Source of the DNA: an uncultured Oscillospiraceae bacterium
Lineage (GTDB): Bacteria > Bacillota > Clostridia > Oscillospirales > Oscillospiraceae
Reading direction: 5' to 3'
Assembly (NCBI GenBank): GCA_934590505.1
Contig: CAKTPC010000028.1
Span: 1-18,714, forward strand
Length of the DNA stretch: 18,714 nucleotides
Shown here: in pieces, positions 6,883 through 13,665 of the stretch
Position numbering within the stretch: position 1 is the stretch's first letter
Layout: each line of letters opens with the position of its first letter
Program-made: the position numbers and the translations under genes
The notes under the pieces: model-generated
The model's input: only the letters and a program-made list of their open reading frames with translations
Told to the model about the DNA's origin: nothing
Database searches by the model: none

Positions 6883-7158
6883 TTACTTGTTATCTCCCAA
6901 AAGCGTGATAGAATTTACCACAATAGATATGATGACACAAATCCATAACATTTTGCTCATAGAAGGCAATACATCCATAAGGCCGCCCCAATCTTCATTG
7001 ACAACTTGCATAGCAGCATCCGAATAAAATGAGCATGCAGTTAATGCTGTCAACGATAAGCTTAAGAAGCCAAACCATTTTGATTTTTTCTGTTTAGCCG
7101 CCCATGCTAAATTTAGGATTGCAAAAACAATTGCGCCAGCACCCATTACTAACCACAT
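6883..7158 (-). CDS. Small membrane protein carried by the element, function unknown
   Basis: A 91-aa protein beginning MWLVMGAGAIVFAILNLAWA, with three hydrophobic segments at about 2-20, 29-45 and 70-86. A Lys-rich turn (KQKKSK, 22-27) follows the first, suggesting an N-out, positive-inside layout. GGAGG (7170-7166) sits seven bases before the ATG, and a promoter with two dyads lies upstream, so the gene looks real and regulated. Its codon use is more AT-rich than that of the flanking chromosome, in keeping with acquired DNA. I recognise no named family. It is the only cargo protein of the element besides the integrase. A holin-like, immunity or exclusion role can be imagined but nothing in the sequence decides it. 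Confidence 0.75.
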   Translation of the reverse strand: MWLVMGAGAIVFAILNLAWAAKQKKSKWFGFLSLSLTALTACSFYSDAAMQVVNEDWGGLMDVLPSMSKMLWICVIISIVVNSITLLGDNK

Positions 7159-7177
7159 GTTTTAACCTCCATAAATT

Positions 7178-7228
7178 CAAATTCGAATTTGCTGAATTTA
7201 GCATACCATAACGCAAAAGCGTTTGCAA
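7178..7228 (-). promoter_or_regulatory. Promoter with two dyads for the 91-aa membrane protein
   Basis: On the minus strand, TTGCAA (7228-7223), a 17-base spacer and TATGCT (7205-7200). A perfect 14-bp palindrome, CAAATTCGAATTTG (7178-7191), lies just downstream of the predicted start of transcription. A second dyad, AACGC-AAAA-GCGTT (7210-7223), fills the spacer. Both positions suit a repressor or activator operator. No regulator gene is visible in the element. Confidence 0.55.
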
Positions 7229-7238
7229 CTGAATTTGC

Positions 7239-7393
7239 CGACAGAGCTGCGCAGTCCAGCGGGGCCGCGGTGCCGGAGGAAGCGTACACACGCCGTAGGC
7301 GTGCATCCGTTTTCTCCGGCTTTCCTCTGTCGTGGAGTTAAACGCTCCACTCAGCGGCAAGAGTAAAGCCCCGTGTTTCGGCGTGTAAGCCGC
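7239..7393. other. Strongly folded non-coding segment (multi-arm structure)
   Basis: An outer pairing CGACAGAG (7239-7246) with CTCTGTCG (7325-7332) encloses GCCGGAG (7272-7278) with CTCCGGC (7314-7320), which encloses CACGCC-GTA-GGCGTG (7289-7303). A further hairpin GTGGAG/CTCCAC (7332-7337/7345-7350) and a GCGGC/GCCGC pairing (7354-7358/7389-7393) follow. Open frames across it are short, lack ribosome sites and have poor codon use. Possibilities are a structured RNA, or a DNA-level signal such as a transfer or single-strand origin. From about 7400 to 7610 I see only one more small hairpin (CGCTTT/AAAGCG near 7430-7450) and nothing coding. Confidence 0.5.
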
Positions 7394-7621
7394 CGTGTGC
7401 GTTTTTTCTCTGAGATTCGAGTGTGTACCCGCTTTCGTGAGTAAAAGCGAACGTGAGGCATTTGCGGGCAAAGTAATAAACGAGATGTGCAACGGTTTTC
7501 AGAGTGTTTTTCACGGTAGCTTTTTGATGAGATTCATAGAAATGGTTTTAAGTGAAAAATCGAACTTTTTAAGCCTGATTTCCGGATGTTTATAGCCGTT
7601 CGATTTTAGCACTATGATAAA

Positions 7622-7679
7622 GGAAGGTGGTCGCAAGCGACCTCCTTCCGCCCACAAAGCCCCGCAATGCGGGGCTTTT
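7622..7679. terminator. Tandem hairpins, the second a terminator
   Basis: The first hairpin pairs GGAAGG (7622-7627) with CCTTCC (7644-7649) and continues, after a T-T mismatch, with GGTCG/CGACC. The second has a perfect 10-bp stem AAAGCCCCGC (7656-7665) and GCGGGGCTTT (7669-7678) with an AAT loop and T run. It could end transcription in either direction, isolating the integrase region from the segment to its left. Confidence 0.65.
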
Positions 7680-7825
7680 CAAGGTTTTGAGGCCGCAGTC
7701 TTATGTGCACCTTGAAGGAGATTTTCGCAGTCAGGGGTGACCGTGAGGGACGGCAAATGCTAGGGATAGCAGCCTTTTCAAGGTTGCCGTTCCGCAGACG
7801 GTTGAAAAATTCGATGTTTTCAACC
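7678..7825 (+). ncRNA. Candidate structured RNA or leader upstream of the integrase
   Basis: Several nested pairings occur in 150 bases. TTCAAGGT (7678-7685) pairs with ACCTTGAA (7709-7716). A 10-bp stem at 7747-7756 with 7784-7793 (one G-T) encloses a hairpin TGCTA-GGGA-TAGCA (7758-7771) with a GNRA-type loop. GGTTGAAAA (7800-7808) pairs with TTTTCAACC (7817-7825). CCGT (7787-7790) can alternatively pair with ACGG (7798-7801), so two states are possible. No convincing protein is encoded. From 7826 to 8104 I see only a GCGCCGC/GCGGCGC pairing (7973-7979/7997-8003) and the integrase ribosome site. Orientation and identity as RNA are inference. Confidence 0.4.
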
Positions 7826-8104
7826 ACTCAAGAAATTTCTTTCCAAGTAAGAGCAATTTTCAGCACAAAGCGCACATATCTACGCTGCTGTATCTACTGA
7901 AAAGCGCTTCTCCGCCGTTCCGAAATTGCACTGCTGTAACCAAATAGAGCCTCCCTCGGCGGTGCAAGAATTGCGCCGCAATAAACAATGAAAAAGGCGG
8001 CGCGGCTCCAAACGCAAATGATAATTTTCTGATAACAGTTCGGTTTCATGGTAGCTTTTCCCTCTTGGTTACGGTATTGTTCATTGGCGAAAGGAGTTGA
8101 TACC

Positions 8105-9256
8105 ATGTCAAAACGACGAGCAAACGGCGAAGGCAATATCCGAAAACGTAAAGACGGGCGCTGGGAGGGACGCTACACCGTCGGTCACGATCCAGAAACC
8201 GGAAAAGCCATCATCAAGAGTGTCCTCAGCAAGACGCAGGCAGAAGTCAAGGAAAAACTGAAGAAAGCCATCGAGGAAAATACAGGCATCGACTACGGCA
8301 GAGCCAAGACCTACACCGTGGGGAGTTGGCTGGAAGTGTGGCTGGAGAACTACGCCAAGGTGAAGCTGCGTCCATCCACGTTCAAGACCTCGCAAGGCTT
8401 CCTCAAGAACCACATCAAGCCGCAGATTGGCAGCATTCCGTTGGCGGAATTGACCTCTCTGGACTTACAACGATTTTACAAGCACTTGCTGGATGGCGGG
8501 CGGGTAGACCGCATCGAAGCGAAAAAGAAGCCGAAAGGACTGGCACCGAAGACCGTGCGGAATATCCATCAGATGATCGGCTCGGCATACAACCTCGCTA
8601 TCGAGCAGAAGCTGGTAAACAAGAATCCGACACAGGGCTGTGCACTGCCAAAGGTTGAACACAGAGAGATGAAAACGTTGACCGCTGACCAACTCAGTGC
8701 CTTCTTCCAAGAAGCCAAAGACAGTGGCGTGTACGAGCTCTACTACCTCGACCTTGCCACCGGACTACGCCGAGGTGAACTGCTGGGGCTGAAGTGGCGG
8801 GACGTGGATTTCGACCGTAGTGTGCTGAAAATTCAGCGAGCCATCTCTAGACAAAATGGCAAGGTAGTTGAAGCACCGCTGAAAACGAAAAACGCCTACC
8901 GCGCTCTGCCGCTGTCGGCGGACGCAATAAGCGTACTGAAAATGCAAAAGTGCAAGGTGGGCGGCAGCGAATGGGTATTCCCATCGCCGTCCGGAGGTCC
9001 CATGTCCCCAGACAGCGTCCTGCACATGTTACAAAGAGTCCTAAAACGAGCAGGGCTGCCCCGCATCCGTTTCCATGACATGCGCCACACTTTCGCAACG
9101 ATGGCGCTTCAGAACGGCGTGGACGTGAAAACGGTGTCCTCCATGCTGGGTCACTACTCCGCAGGCTTCACGCTGGACACCTACGCCCACGTGACTACCG
9201 ACGCGCAGATGAAAGCAGCCCAAACGATAGGCTGTATCCTATCCCGTGCGGTATAG
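8105..9256 (+). CDS. int: Tyrosine site-specific integrase of the tRNA-Arg element
   Basis: A 383-aa phage-type integrase that inserts DNA into, and can excise it from, the tRNA-Arg site. The N-terminus (about 5-65, GEGNIRKRKDGRWEGRYTVG) is an arm-binding AP2-like domain. Residues about 70-170 form the SAM-like core-binding domain. The catalytic domain (about 190-375) has every active residue: R222 in TGLRRGE, K262 in LKTKN, H324 and R327 in HDMRH, H350 in LGHYS and the nucleophile Y360 in DTYAHV. The start at 8105 is chosen because AAAGGAG lies nine bases upstream; a longer frame from 8048 would add 19 residues without a ribosome site or family similarity. It lies next to the tRNA and ends at a terminator shared with it. 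Apparently intact and active. Confidence 0.95.
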   Translation: MSKRRANGEGNIRKRKDGRWEGRYTVGHDPETGKAIIKSVLSKTQAEVKEKLKKAIEENTGIDYGRAKTYTVGSWLEVWLENYAKVKLRPSTFKTSQGFLKNHIKPQIGSIPLAELTSLDLQRFYKHLLDGGRVDRIEAKKKPKGLAPKTVRNIHQMIGSAYNLAIEQKLVNKNPTQGCALPKVEHREMKTLTADQLSAFFQEAKDSGVYELYYLDLATGLRRGELLGLKWRDVDFDRSVLKIQRAISRQNGKVVEAPLKTKNAYRALPLSADAISVLKMQKCKVGGSEWVFPSPSGGPMSPDSVLHMLQRVLKRAGLPRIRFHDMRHTFATMALQNGVDVKTVSSMLGHYSAGFTLDTYAHVTTDAQMKAAQTIGCILSRAV

Positions 9257-9281
9257 ACCTTTCCGCTATCCGCTCCTGTTG

Positions 9282-9298
9282 GGGTCAGCGTTTGGGTC
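9282..9298 (+). repeat. Paired GGGTC motifs near the right att site
   Basis: GGGTC occurs at 9282-9286 and 9294-9298, 12 bases apart, about 75 bp inside the right att repeat. It mirrors the pair at 6832-6847 near the left end. These are candidate integrase arm sites, though the flanking bases are less alike than in the left pair. Confidence 0.35.
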
Positions 9299-9338
9299 GG
9301 GATAAAGCAGCATCCGGAAACGGCAACTTATGAAAAAT

Positions 9339-9374
9339 AAAACTCCTCGAAATCAGACGATTTTGAGGAGTTTT
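9339..9374. terminator. Bidirectional terminator for the integrase and the restored tRNA-Arg
   Basis: AAAACTCCTC (9339-9348) pairs with GAGGAGTTTT (9365-9374). The stem continues through a G-T pair and AAATC/GATTT to 15-16 bp around a four-base loop. It follows the integrase stop on the plus strand. On the minus strand it begins at the last base of the tRNA CCA, with TTTTATTTTT after it. The element thus supplies a replacement terminator for the tRNA it interrupts. Confidence 0.88.
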
Positions 9375-9418
9375 GGCACGCCGTAAGGGATTCGAACCCC
9401 TGACCTTCTGGTCCGTAG
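9374..9418. repeat. Right attachment-site repeat (within intact tRNA-Arg)
   Basis: Identical over 45 bases to 6672-6716. This copy restores the tRNA 3' half and is joined to the host 5' half at the anticodon loop. Confidence 0.93.
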
Positions 9419-9450
9419 CCAGACGCTCTATCCAGCTGAGCTAACGGCGC
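9374..9450 (-). tRNA. tRNA-Arg, anticodon ACG
   Basis: On the minus strand from 9450 the sequence folds as a complete cloverleaf. The acceptor stem is GCGCCGT with ACGGCGT, starting with a G-U pair. The D arm is GCTC...GAGC. The anticodon stem is TCTGG/CCAGA with loop CTACGGA, so the anticodon is ACG (read as ICG for CGU/CGC/CGA). The T arm has loop TTCGAAT, the discriminator is G and CCA is encoded. It is the insertion site of the neighbouring element and remains intact. Confidence 0.96.
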
Positions 9451-9480
9451 AAACTCTTGCTCTCACCCGAGAGCCTGTTT

Positions 9481-9509
9481 ATATTAGCACAGTCGGAAAA
9501 ATAATGCAA
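9481..9509 (-). promoter_or_regulatory. Promoter of tRNA-Arg
   Basis: On the minus strand, TTGCAT (9509-9504), a 17-base spacer and TAATAT (9486-9481), about 30 bases before the tRNA 5' end. Confidence 0.7.
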
Positions 9510-9565
9510 TACCTTTTTTAATTTTCTTGGGGAATTTTTGTCTGGCGGCGTTCCGCTGCGTGCTC

Positions 9566-9733
9566 TTACCAGCCCATGGAATCGCACACGGAATCGGCAA
9601 TGTCGCCGACGGCCTTGAGCGTGCGGCCTACTGCGCTCTTCATCGGGTGCTTCTTGGGACGCATCGCGATCATGGCCGCACTGCCGACGATCAGCCCCAT
9701 ACCCATACCGACATAGAAATTTCTTTTATTCAT
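9566..9733 (-). CDS. 55-aa small protein, possible membrane-associated, function unknown
   Basis: The minus strand encodes MNKRNFYVGMGMGLIVGSAA, then a short basic stretch (RPKKHP, 25-30) and an amphipathic tail ending in DSVCDSMGW. A GGAGGTG ribosome site (9745-9739) precedes the ATG by five bases. Residues about 6-24 are hydrophobic and Gly-rich, suggesting a short membrane helix with a cytoplasmic basic tail, somewhat like YtxH-type small proteins. The clear ribosome site and the coherent composition make it a real gene despite its length. It sits alone between the tRNA and the divergent ymdB operon. I know of no function for it. Confidence 0.75.
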   Translation of the reverse strand: MNKRNFYVGMGMGLIVGSAAMIAMRPKKHPMKSAVGRTLKAVGDIADSVCDSMGW

Positions 9734-9781
9734 TTTTTACACCTCCATAATCAGGTATCTATATTATGTGCGTAAAATGCG

Positions 9782-9811
9782 TTGATACATCGAGGCAAAT
9801 TGTGGTAGAAT
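9782..9811 (+). promoter_or_regulatory. Sigma-A type promoter for the ymdB-yhaO-yhaN-patB operon
   Basis: TTGATA (9782-9787), an 18-base spacer and TAGAAT (9806-9811). Transcription would start near 9818, about 35 bases before the first gene, whose ribosome site GGAGGG is at 9841-9846. Confidence 0.7.
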
Positions 9812-9852
9812 AAAAGCATGAAACAACTCTCAGTCAAATCGGAGGGATATAT

Positions 9853-10626
9853 ATGAGCGTAAGAATACTGGCGGTCGGCGACGTGTGTGGCCAGCCGGGT
9901 CTGGATTTTTTGGAAAAGCGCCTGAAGGAATACAAAAAGGAACAAAACATCGCCTTTGCCGTCGTTAACGGTGAAAACGCAAACGTCGTCGGCATCACGC
10001 CGCGGCAGGCCGACGCGATCCTCCGCGCCGGTGCGGACGTTATCACGCTCGGCAACCACACATGGACACGCACGGAGCTACAGCCATATCTTGACGAGCG
10101 GCGCAAGATCCTCCGCCCGGCAAACTTCGGTCCGCAGTGCCCTGGGCGCGGCATCAACGTATACTCCACGCCCTTCGGGGACGTCTGCGTGCTGAATCTG
10201 ATGGGGCGCTTCACGCTCGACAGCAACACCGACAACCCCTTTGTCATCGCCGACGGGTACATGGCCGAGATAAAGGAGAAGATCATCCTTGTGGACTTCC
10301 ACGCCGAGGGCACGAGCGAGAAGCGCGCGATGGGCTATATGCTCGACGGCCGCGCCTCTGCGGTCTGGGGTACGCATACCCATGTGCAGACATCGGACGC
10401 TTGTGTGCTGCCGAAGGGCACGGGTTACATCACCGACCTCGGCATGACGGGGGCAGTACACTCCGTGCTCGGCATCGACCCGGAGCAGAGCATCGGCAAG
10501 TTCATGGGCGACCCGCCGCGGCGCTACGAGGCCGCGAAGGGACCGGTAAAGCTTGAGGGCTGCATATTCGAGATAGACCCGGAGACGGGCAGGTGTCTGA
10601 GCGCCGAAGGGATAAGACTGACATGA
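9853..10626 (+). CDS. ymdB: YmdB-type metallophosphoesterase (2',3'-cyclic nucleotide phosphodiesterase family)
   Basis: A 257-aa protein close in length and motif order to Bacillus YmdB, a di-metal phosphodiesterase that affects gene expression and development. Metal-binding residues are present: D10 in AVGDVCGQPG, E41 in VNGENAN, N68 and H69 in LGNHTW, H150 in VDFHAEGTSEK, and H175/H177 in GTHTHVQT. The conserved stretches DGRASAVWGTHTHVQT and YITDLGMTG fix the family. In Bacillus ymdB follows the RNase Y gene; here it instead leads an operon with two DNA-processing genes, and its TGA overlaps the next ATG by four bases. Cytoplasmic. The family is clear; the physiological substrate here is not. 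Confidence 0.92.
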   Translation: MSVRILAVGDVCGQPGLDFLEKRLKEYKKEQNIAFAVVNGENANVVGITPRQADAILRAGADVITLGNHTWTRTELQPYLDERRKILRPANFGPQCPGRGINVYSTPFGDVCVLNLMGRFTLDSNTDNPFVIADGYMAEIKEKIILVDFHAEGTSEKRAMGYMLDGRASAVWGTHTHVQTSDACVLPKGTGYITDLGMTGAVHSVLGIDPEQSIGKFMGDPPRRYEAAKGPVKLEGCIFEIDPETGRCLSAEGIRLT

Positions 10627-11738
10627 GCAAGATAAAGATCCTCCATGCTGCCGACCTGCATCTGGACTCCCCATTCGAGGGGCTCCCGGCAGGCAAGGCT
10701 GCCATACGCCGCGGAGAGCAGCGCACGCTGCTGTCGCGGATCGCCGAGCTTACACGCCGCGAGAGCGTGCAGCTTGTTCTGCTCGCTGGCGACCTGCTCG
10801 ACAGTGAAAATACATATTACGAAACCGGCGAGGAGCTCTGCCGCTCGCTGAGCCAGATCGCAGCTCCGGTATTCATCTCCCCCGGCAACCACGATTTCTA
10901 TTCGCCGAAATCTGTCTATGCGCGCCTCAAACTCCCTGAAAATGTGCACGTGTTCACTTCGGGGGACATTGAATCGGTCACGCTGCCGGAGCTCGGCGTG
11001 CGCGTGTTCGGCGCGGCGTTCACGGATAAACGCAGCGGTGCGATGCTGCGCGGCTTCCGCGCAGAGCACAAGGATGGCCTGCTGAACATCCTATGCATCC
11101 ACGGCGACATGGGCGCAAAGGACTCGGTCTACGCCCCCATAAGCGAGGACGAGCTCAGAACCAGTGGCATGGACTATGCCGCGCTTGGGCACGTCCATAA
11201 GGCGAGCGGACTCAAAAGGGCTGGGGACACATGGTACTCATGGCCGGGCTGCCCGGAAGGCCGCGGCTTTGACGAGACAGGGGAAAAGACCGTGAGCCTC
11301 GTCACACTCGGTGACGGCGAATGCAGCATAGAGCCCGTATGCATCGCAAGCCGCCGGTACGAGATATTGAAGATCGATGTCACTGGCACCGACCCGCTGC
11401 TCGCGATACACACCTCGCTGCCCGATGAGACGGTGAAGGATGTCTACCGCATCATCCTCACGGGCGAATCGGACACGAGCCCCGACCTGAGCCGCCTGCA
11501 CTATAACCTTGAGGAGCTGTTCTTCGAGCTCCAGCTGCGCGACGAGACGCATCTGCGCCGCAGCGTATGGGAGTGTGCGGGAGACGATACGCTGCGCGGG
11601 CTGTTTCTCAAGAAACTCTGGGCAAAATACGACACGGCACACGACGATGAGCAGTGCCGCCGCATAGAGCAGGCCGCCCGCTGGGGGCTCGCCGCGCTCG
11701 ACAACATGGAGGAGGTCGCAAAGCATGAAGATCAATAA
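10623..11738 (+). CDS. yhaO: YhaO/SbcD-like DNA repair exonuclease (Mre11-type metallophosphoesterase)
   Basis: A 371-aa protein starting at the ATG that overlaps the ymdB stop, with AAGGGA at 10607-10612 as ribosome site; an in-frame ATG 30 bases upstream lies inside ymdB and is less likely. The phosphoesterase core is complete: D11 and H13 (HAADLHLD), D57 (LAGDLLDS), N89/H90 (SPGNHDFY), H160 (IHGD), H190 and H192 (ALGHVHKA). The C-terminal portion is the capping domain. It is the nuclease partner of the overlapping YhaN-like ATPase, analogous to SbcD with SbcC, and is expected to process DNA ends. The 14-base overlap with the next gene indicates coupled synthesis. Confidence 0.88.
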   Translation: MSKIKILHAADLHLDSPFEGLPAGKAAIRRGEQRTLLSRIAELTRRESVQLVLLAGDLLDSENTYYETGEELCRSLSQIAAPVFISPGNHDFYSPKSVYARLKLPENVHVFTSGDIESVTLPELGVRVFGAAFTDKRSGAMLRGFRAEHKDGLLNILCIHGDMGAKDSVYAPISEDELRTSGMDYAALGHVHKASGLKRAGDTWYSWPGCPEGRGFDETGEKTVSLVTLGDGECSIEPVCIASRRYEILKIDVTGTDPLLAIHTSLPDETVKDVYRIILTGESDTSPDLSRLHYNLEELFFELQLRDETHLRRSVWECAGDDTLRGLFLKKLWAKYDTAHDDEQCRRIEQAARWGLAALDNMEEVAKHEDQ

Positions 11739-13638
11739 GCTGACGGCGTCCTTCGGTAAGCTGGAAAACGAAACGCTGAGCCTGCACGACGGGCTGAACG
11801 TCATATACGCGCCGAACGAAAGCGGCAAATCCACATGGTGTGCATTCATCATGGCGATGCTCTACGGTGTGGATTCCTCGGAGCGCGCCCGCGCGGGCTA
11901 CCTGCCCGATAAGCTGCGCTACGCCCCGTGGTCCGGAGCGCCGATGGAGGGCAGCATGGAGCTGACCGCCGACCGGCGCGATATCACCATCACGCGCAGG
12001 ACGCGCACAAAGAGCGCGCCGATGAAGGATTTTTCCGCGGTGTACACCGGCAGCAATGTTCCGGTGAAGGAGCTCAACAGCAGCAACGCCGGGGAAATGC
12101 TGACAGGCGTATCGCGGGACGTGTTCCGCCGCAGCGCGTTCATCGCGCAGGGGACGGTCGCCGTCTCGGGAAGTCCGGAGCTTGAGAAGCGGATAAATGC
12201 GATAGTCTCCACCGGCGAGGAATCCGGTTCGTTCAGTGAGGCGGACGAGCGGCTGCGCGCATGGCAGCGCAAGCGGCGCTACAACCGCAAGGGCATGCTG
12301 CCGGAGCTTGAAGCGAAGATGGACGACACCCAGCGCCGTCTCGACGACATGGGCGGCTCTATTGAGGACGTTGAGTCACTCGAAAAGCAGCTTGAGGATA
12401 CAAAAGCGCGCTGCACTGCGCTTGAGCAGGAGGTCACGGACGCGCGCCGCCGCCAGCGCCGAGAGGCGCTCGACCGGCTGAACGCCGGGCGCGCAGAGCT
12501 TCAGCGCAGCAGCGAGGAGCACGACGAGGCAATGACTCTGCTCTCGAACCGGCGCGAGGAGCTGAGCGCAAGCCCCTTCGGCAGCCGCGAGCCGGGAGAG
12601 CTCGGCGCGGAGGTTCAGGCCGACCTTGACGAACTTGCAGAACTCCGCGCAGCGGCGGCAAAGAAACCGAAGCCCATGTGGGGCATAGTGCTGATGGTGC
12701 TGGCAGTCGCAGCGGCGGCACTGTACACAAGCCTTGACATGCTCGCGTTCATGATCGCGGCGGCGGTGTTCTGTGTCGGCGCGATAGTAATGCTTCTGCG
12801 CTACGGCAAGGAGCGCAGCGCAGCGGCAGCGGCACTTGAACGGCAGGCGGCGCTATTAAGGAAGTACCAAGCGCGGTCAGGCGGAGAAATAACGGCGGCG
12901 CTTGATGACTACAAACAGCTTTGGGCAAGCGCGAAGGACGCGGAGCAGCGGGAGCTGCACACGCGCCGCGCTTACGAAAACGCGCGCAATGTGCAGAGAG
13001 GGCTCGAAGAGTCGGCGCTGGGCGAGCTCGACTTCGCTTCCGGCGACTCCGAGGCCGCACGGCTCGGACGCGAGCTGACCGCAGCGCGCGGCGAGGCTGA
13101 ACGGCTGAGCCAGCAGATCGCCGGGATAAACGGCCGCCTTGCCGCAATGGGCGACCCGCTCGTCCTCTCCAGCAGCCTGAGCTGCATGAAGGAGGAGTAC
13201 GAGCTCATCTGCGACGAGTACGACGCGATAAACCTCGCCATCGACACGCTGCGCGAGGCGGACACCGAGATACAGAGCCGATTCTCTCCGGAGCTCGGGC
13301 GCGTTGCCGCGGGCTACATGTCCGCCGTGACCGGCGGGCGCTATTCCGACGTGCTCATAAACCGGGACTTCACAGCGAAGGCGCGCACGAAGGACGACGT
13401 TGTGGCACGCGACGCGGAATACCTGAGTGCGGGCACGCTGGACATAATGTATCTGGCAGTGCGCCTTGCGGTGTGCGAGCTTGCGCTGCCCGAGGGTGAG
13501 GCCTGCCCGCTGATAATAGACGACGCGCTCGTGAACCTTGACGAGACGCGGCTCGAACAGGCAATGGCGCTCCTGCGCGAGATTGCAAAGGAGCGGCAGA
13601 TAATACTCTTCAGCTGCCGCAAAACGGACGGCAGATAA
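11725..13638 (+). CDS. yhaN: YhaN/SbcC-like ATPase with coiled coils and a central membrane hairpin
   Basis: A 637-aa SMC/Rad50-like ATPase. The N-terminus has Walker A APNESGKST (29-37) after a conserved MKINKLTASFGKL start. Charged heptad-rich segments (about 180-300 and 365-470) surround two adjacent hydrophobic helices (about 316-358, MWGIVLMVLAVAAAALY and LAFMIAAAVFCVGAIVML), which should anchor it to the membrane as in YhaN. The C-terminal head has the signature LSAGTLDIMYLA (about 565) and Walker B LIIDDALVNLDE (about 595-606). No CxxC zinc hook is seen. It is clearly shorter than Bacillus YhaN (over 900 aa), through shorter coils. It overlaps yhaO and should form a membrane-tethered nuclease-ATPase complex with it. 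Confidence 0.87.
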   Translation: MKINKLTASFGKLENETLSLHDGLNVIYAPNESGKSTWCAFIMAMLYGVDSSERARAGYLPDKLRYAPWSGAPMEGSMELTADRRDITITRRTRTKSAPMKDFSAVYTGSNVPVKELNSSNAGEMLTGVSRDVFRRSAFIAQGTVAVSGSPELEKRINAIVSTGEESGSFSEADERLRAWQRKRRYNRKGMLPELEAKMDDTQRRLDDMGGSIEDVESLEKQLEDTKARCTALEQEVTDARRRQRREALDRLNAGRAELQRSSEEHDEAMTLLSNRREELSASPFGSREPGELGAEVQADLDELAELRAAAAKKPKPMWGIVLMVLAVAAAALYTSLDMLAFMIAAAVFCVGAIVMLLRYGKERSAAAAALERQAALLRKYQARSGGEITAALDDYKQLWASAKDAEQRELHTRRAYENARNVQRGLEESALGELDFASGDSEAARLGRELTAARGEAERLSQQIAGINGRLAAMGDPLVLSSSLSCMKEEYELICDEYDAINLAIDTLREADTEIQSRFSPELGRVAAGYMSAVTGGRYSDVLINRDFTAKARTKDDVVARDAEYLSAGTLDIMYLAVRLAVCELALPEGEACPLIIDDALVNLDETRLEQAMALLREIAKERQIILFSCRKTDGR

Positions 13639-13665
13639 GCAACACAGAGAAAGCGAGGCTTACTG

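Larger units (their letters stand above)
6672..9418. mobile_element. Small integrative element in tRNA-Arg(ACG), about 2.7 kb
   Basis: The element is delimited by the 45-bp direct repeats at 6672-6716 and 9374-9418. It contains an intact tyrosine recombinase next to the tRNA, a 91-aa membrane protein on the other strand, paired GGGTC motifs near both ends, about 0.9 kb of folded non-coding sequence and a terminator that serves the restored tRNA. No conjugation, replication or phage structural genes are visible. It is either a minimal (satellite-like) integrative element that would need outside help to move between cells, or the remnant of a larger island after internal deletion. Both integrase and att repeats look intact, so excision may still be possible. 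No excisionase gene is recognisable. Confidence 0.85.

Noticed and set aside
7094..7900. Several open frames of 65-132 codons in the middle of the integrative element
   Set aside because: They lack ribosome sites, run through strong inverted repeats and show Arg/Ser-rich chance composition. The region is better read as structured non-coding sequence.
8048..8104. Longer integrase start at 8048
   Set aside because: The extra 19 residues are unlike integrase N-termini, and the good ribosome site is just before 8105.
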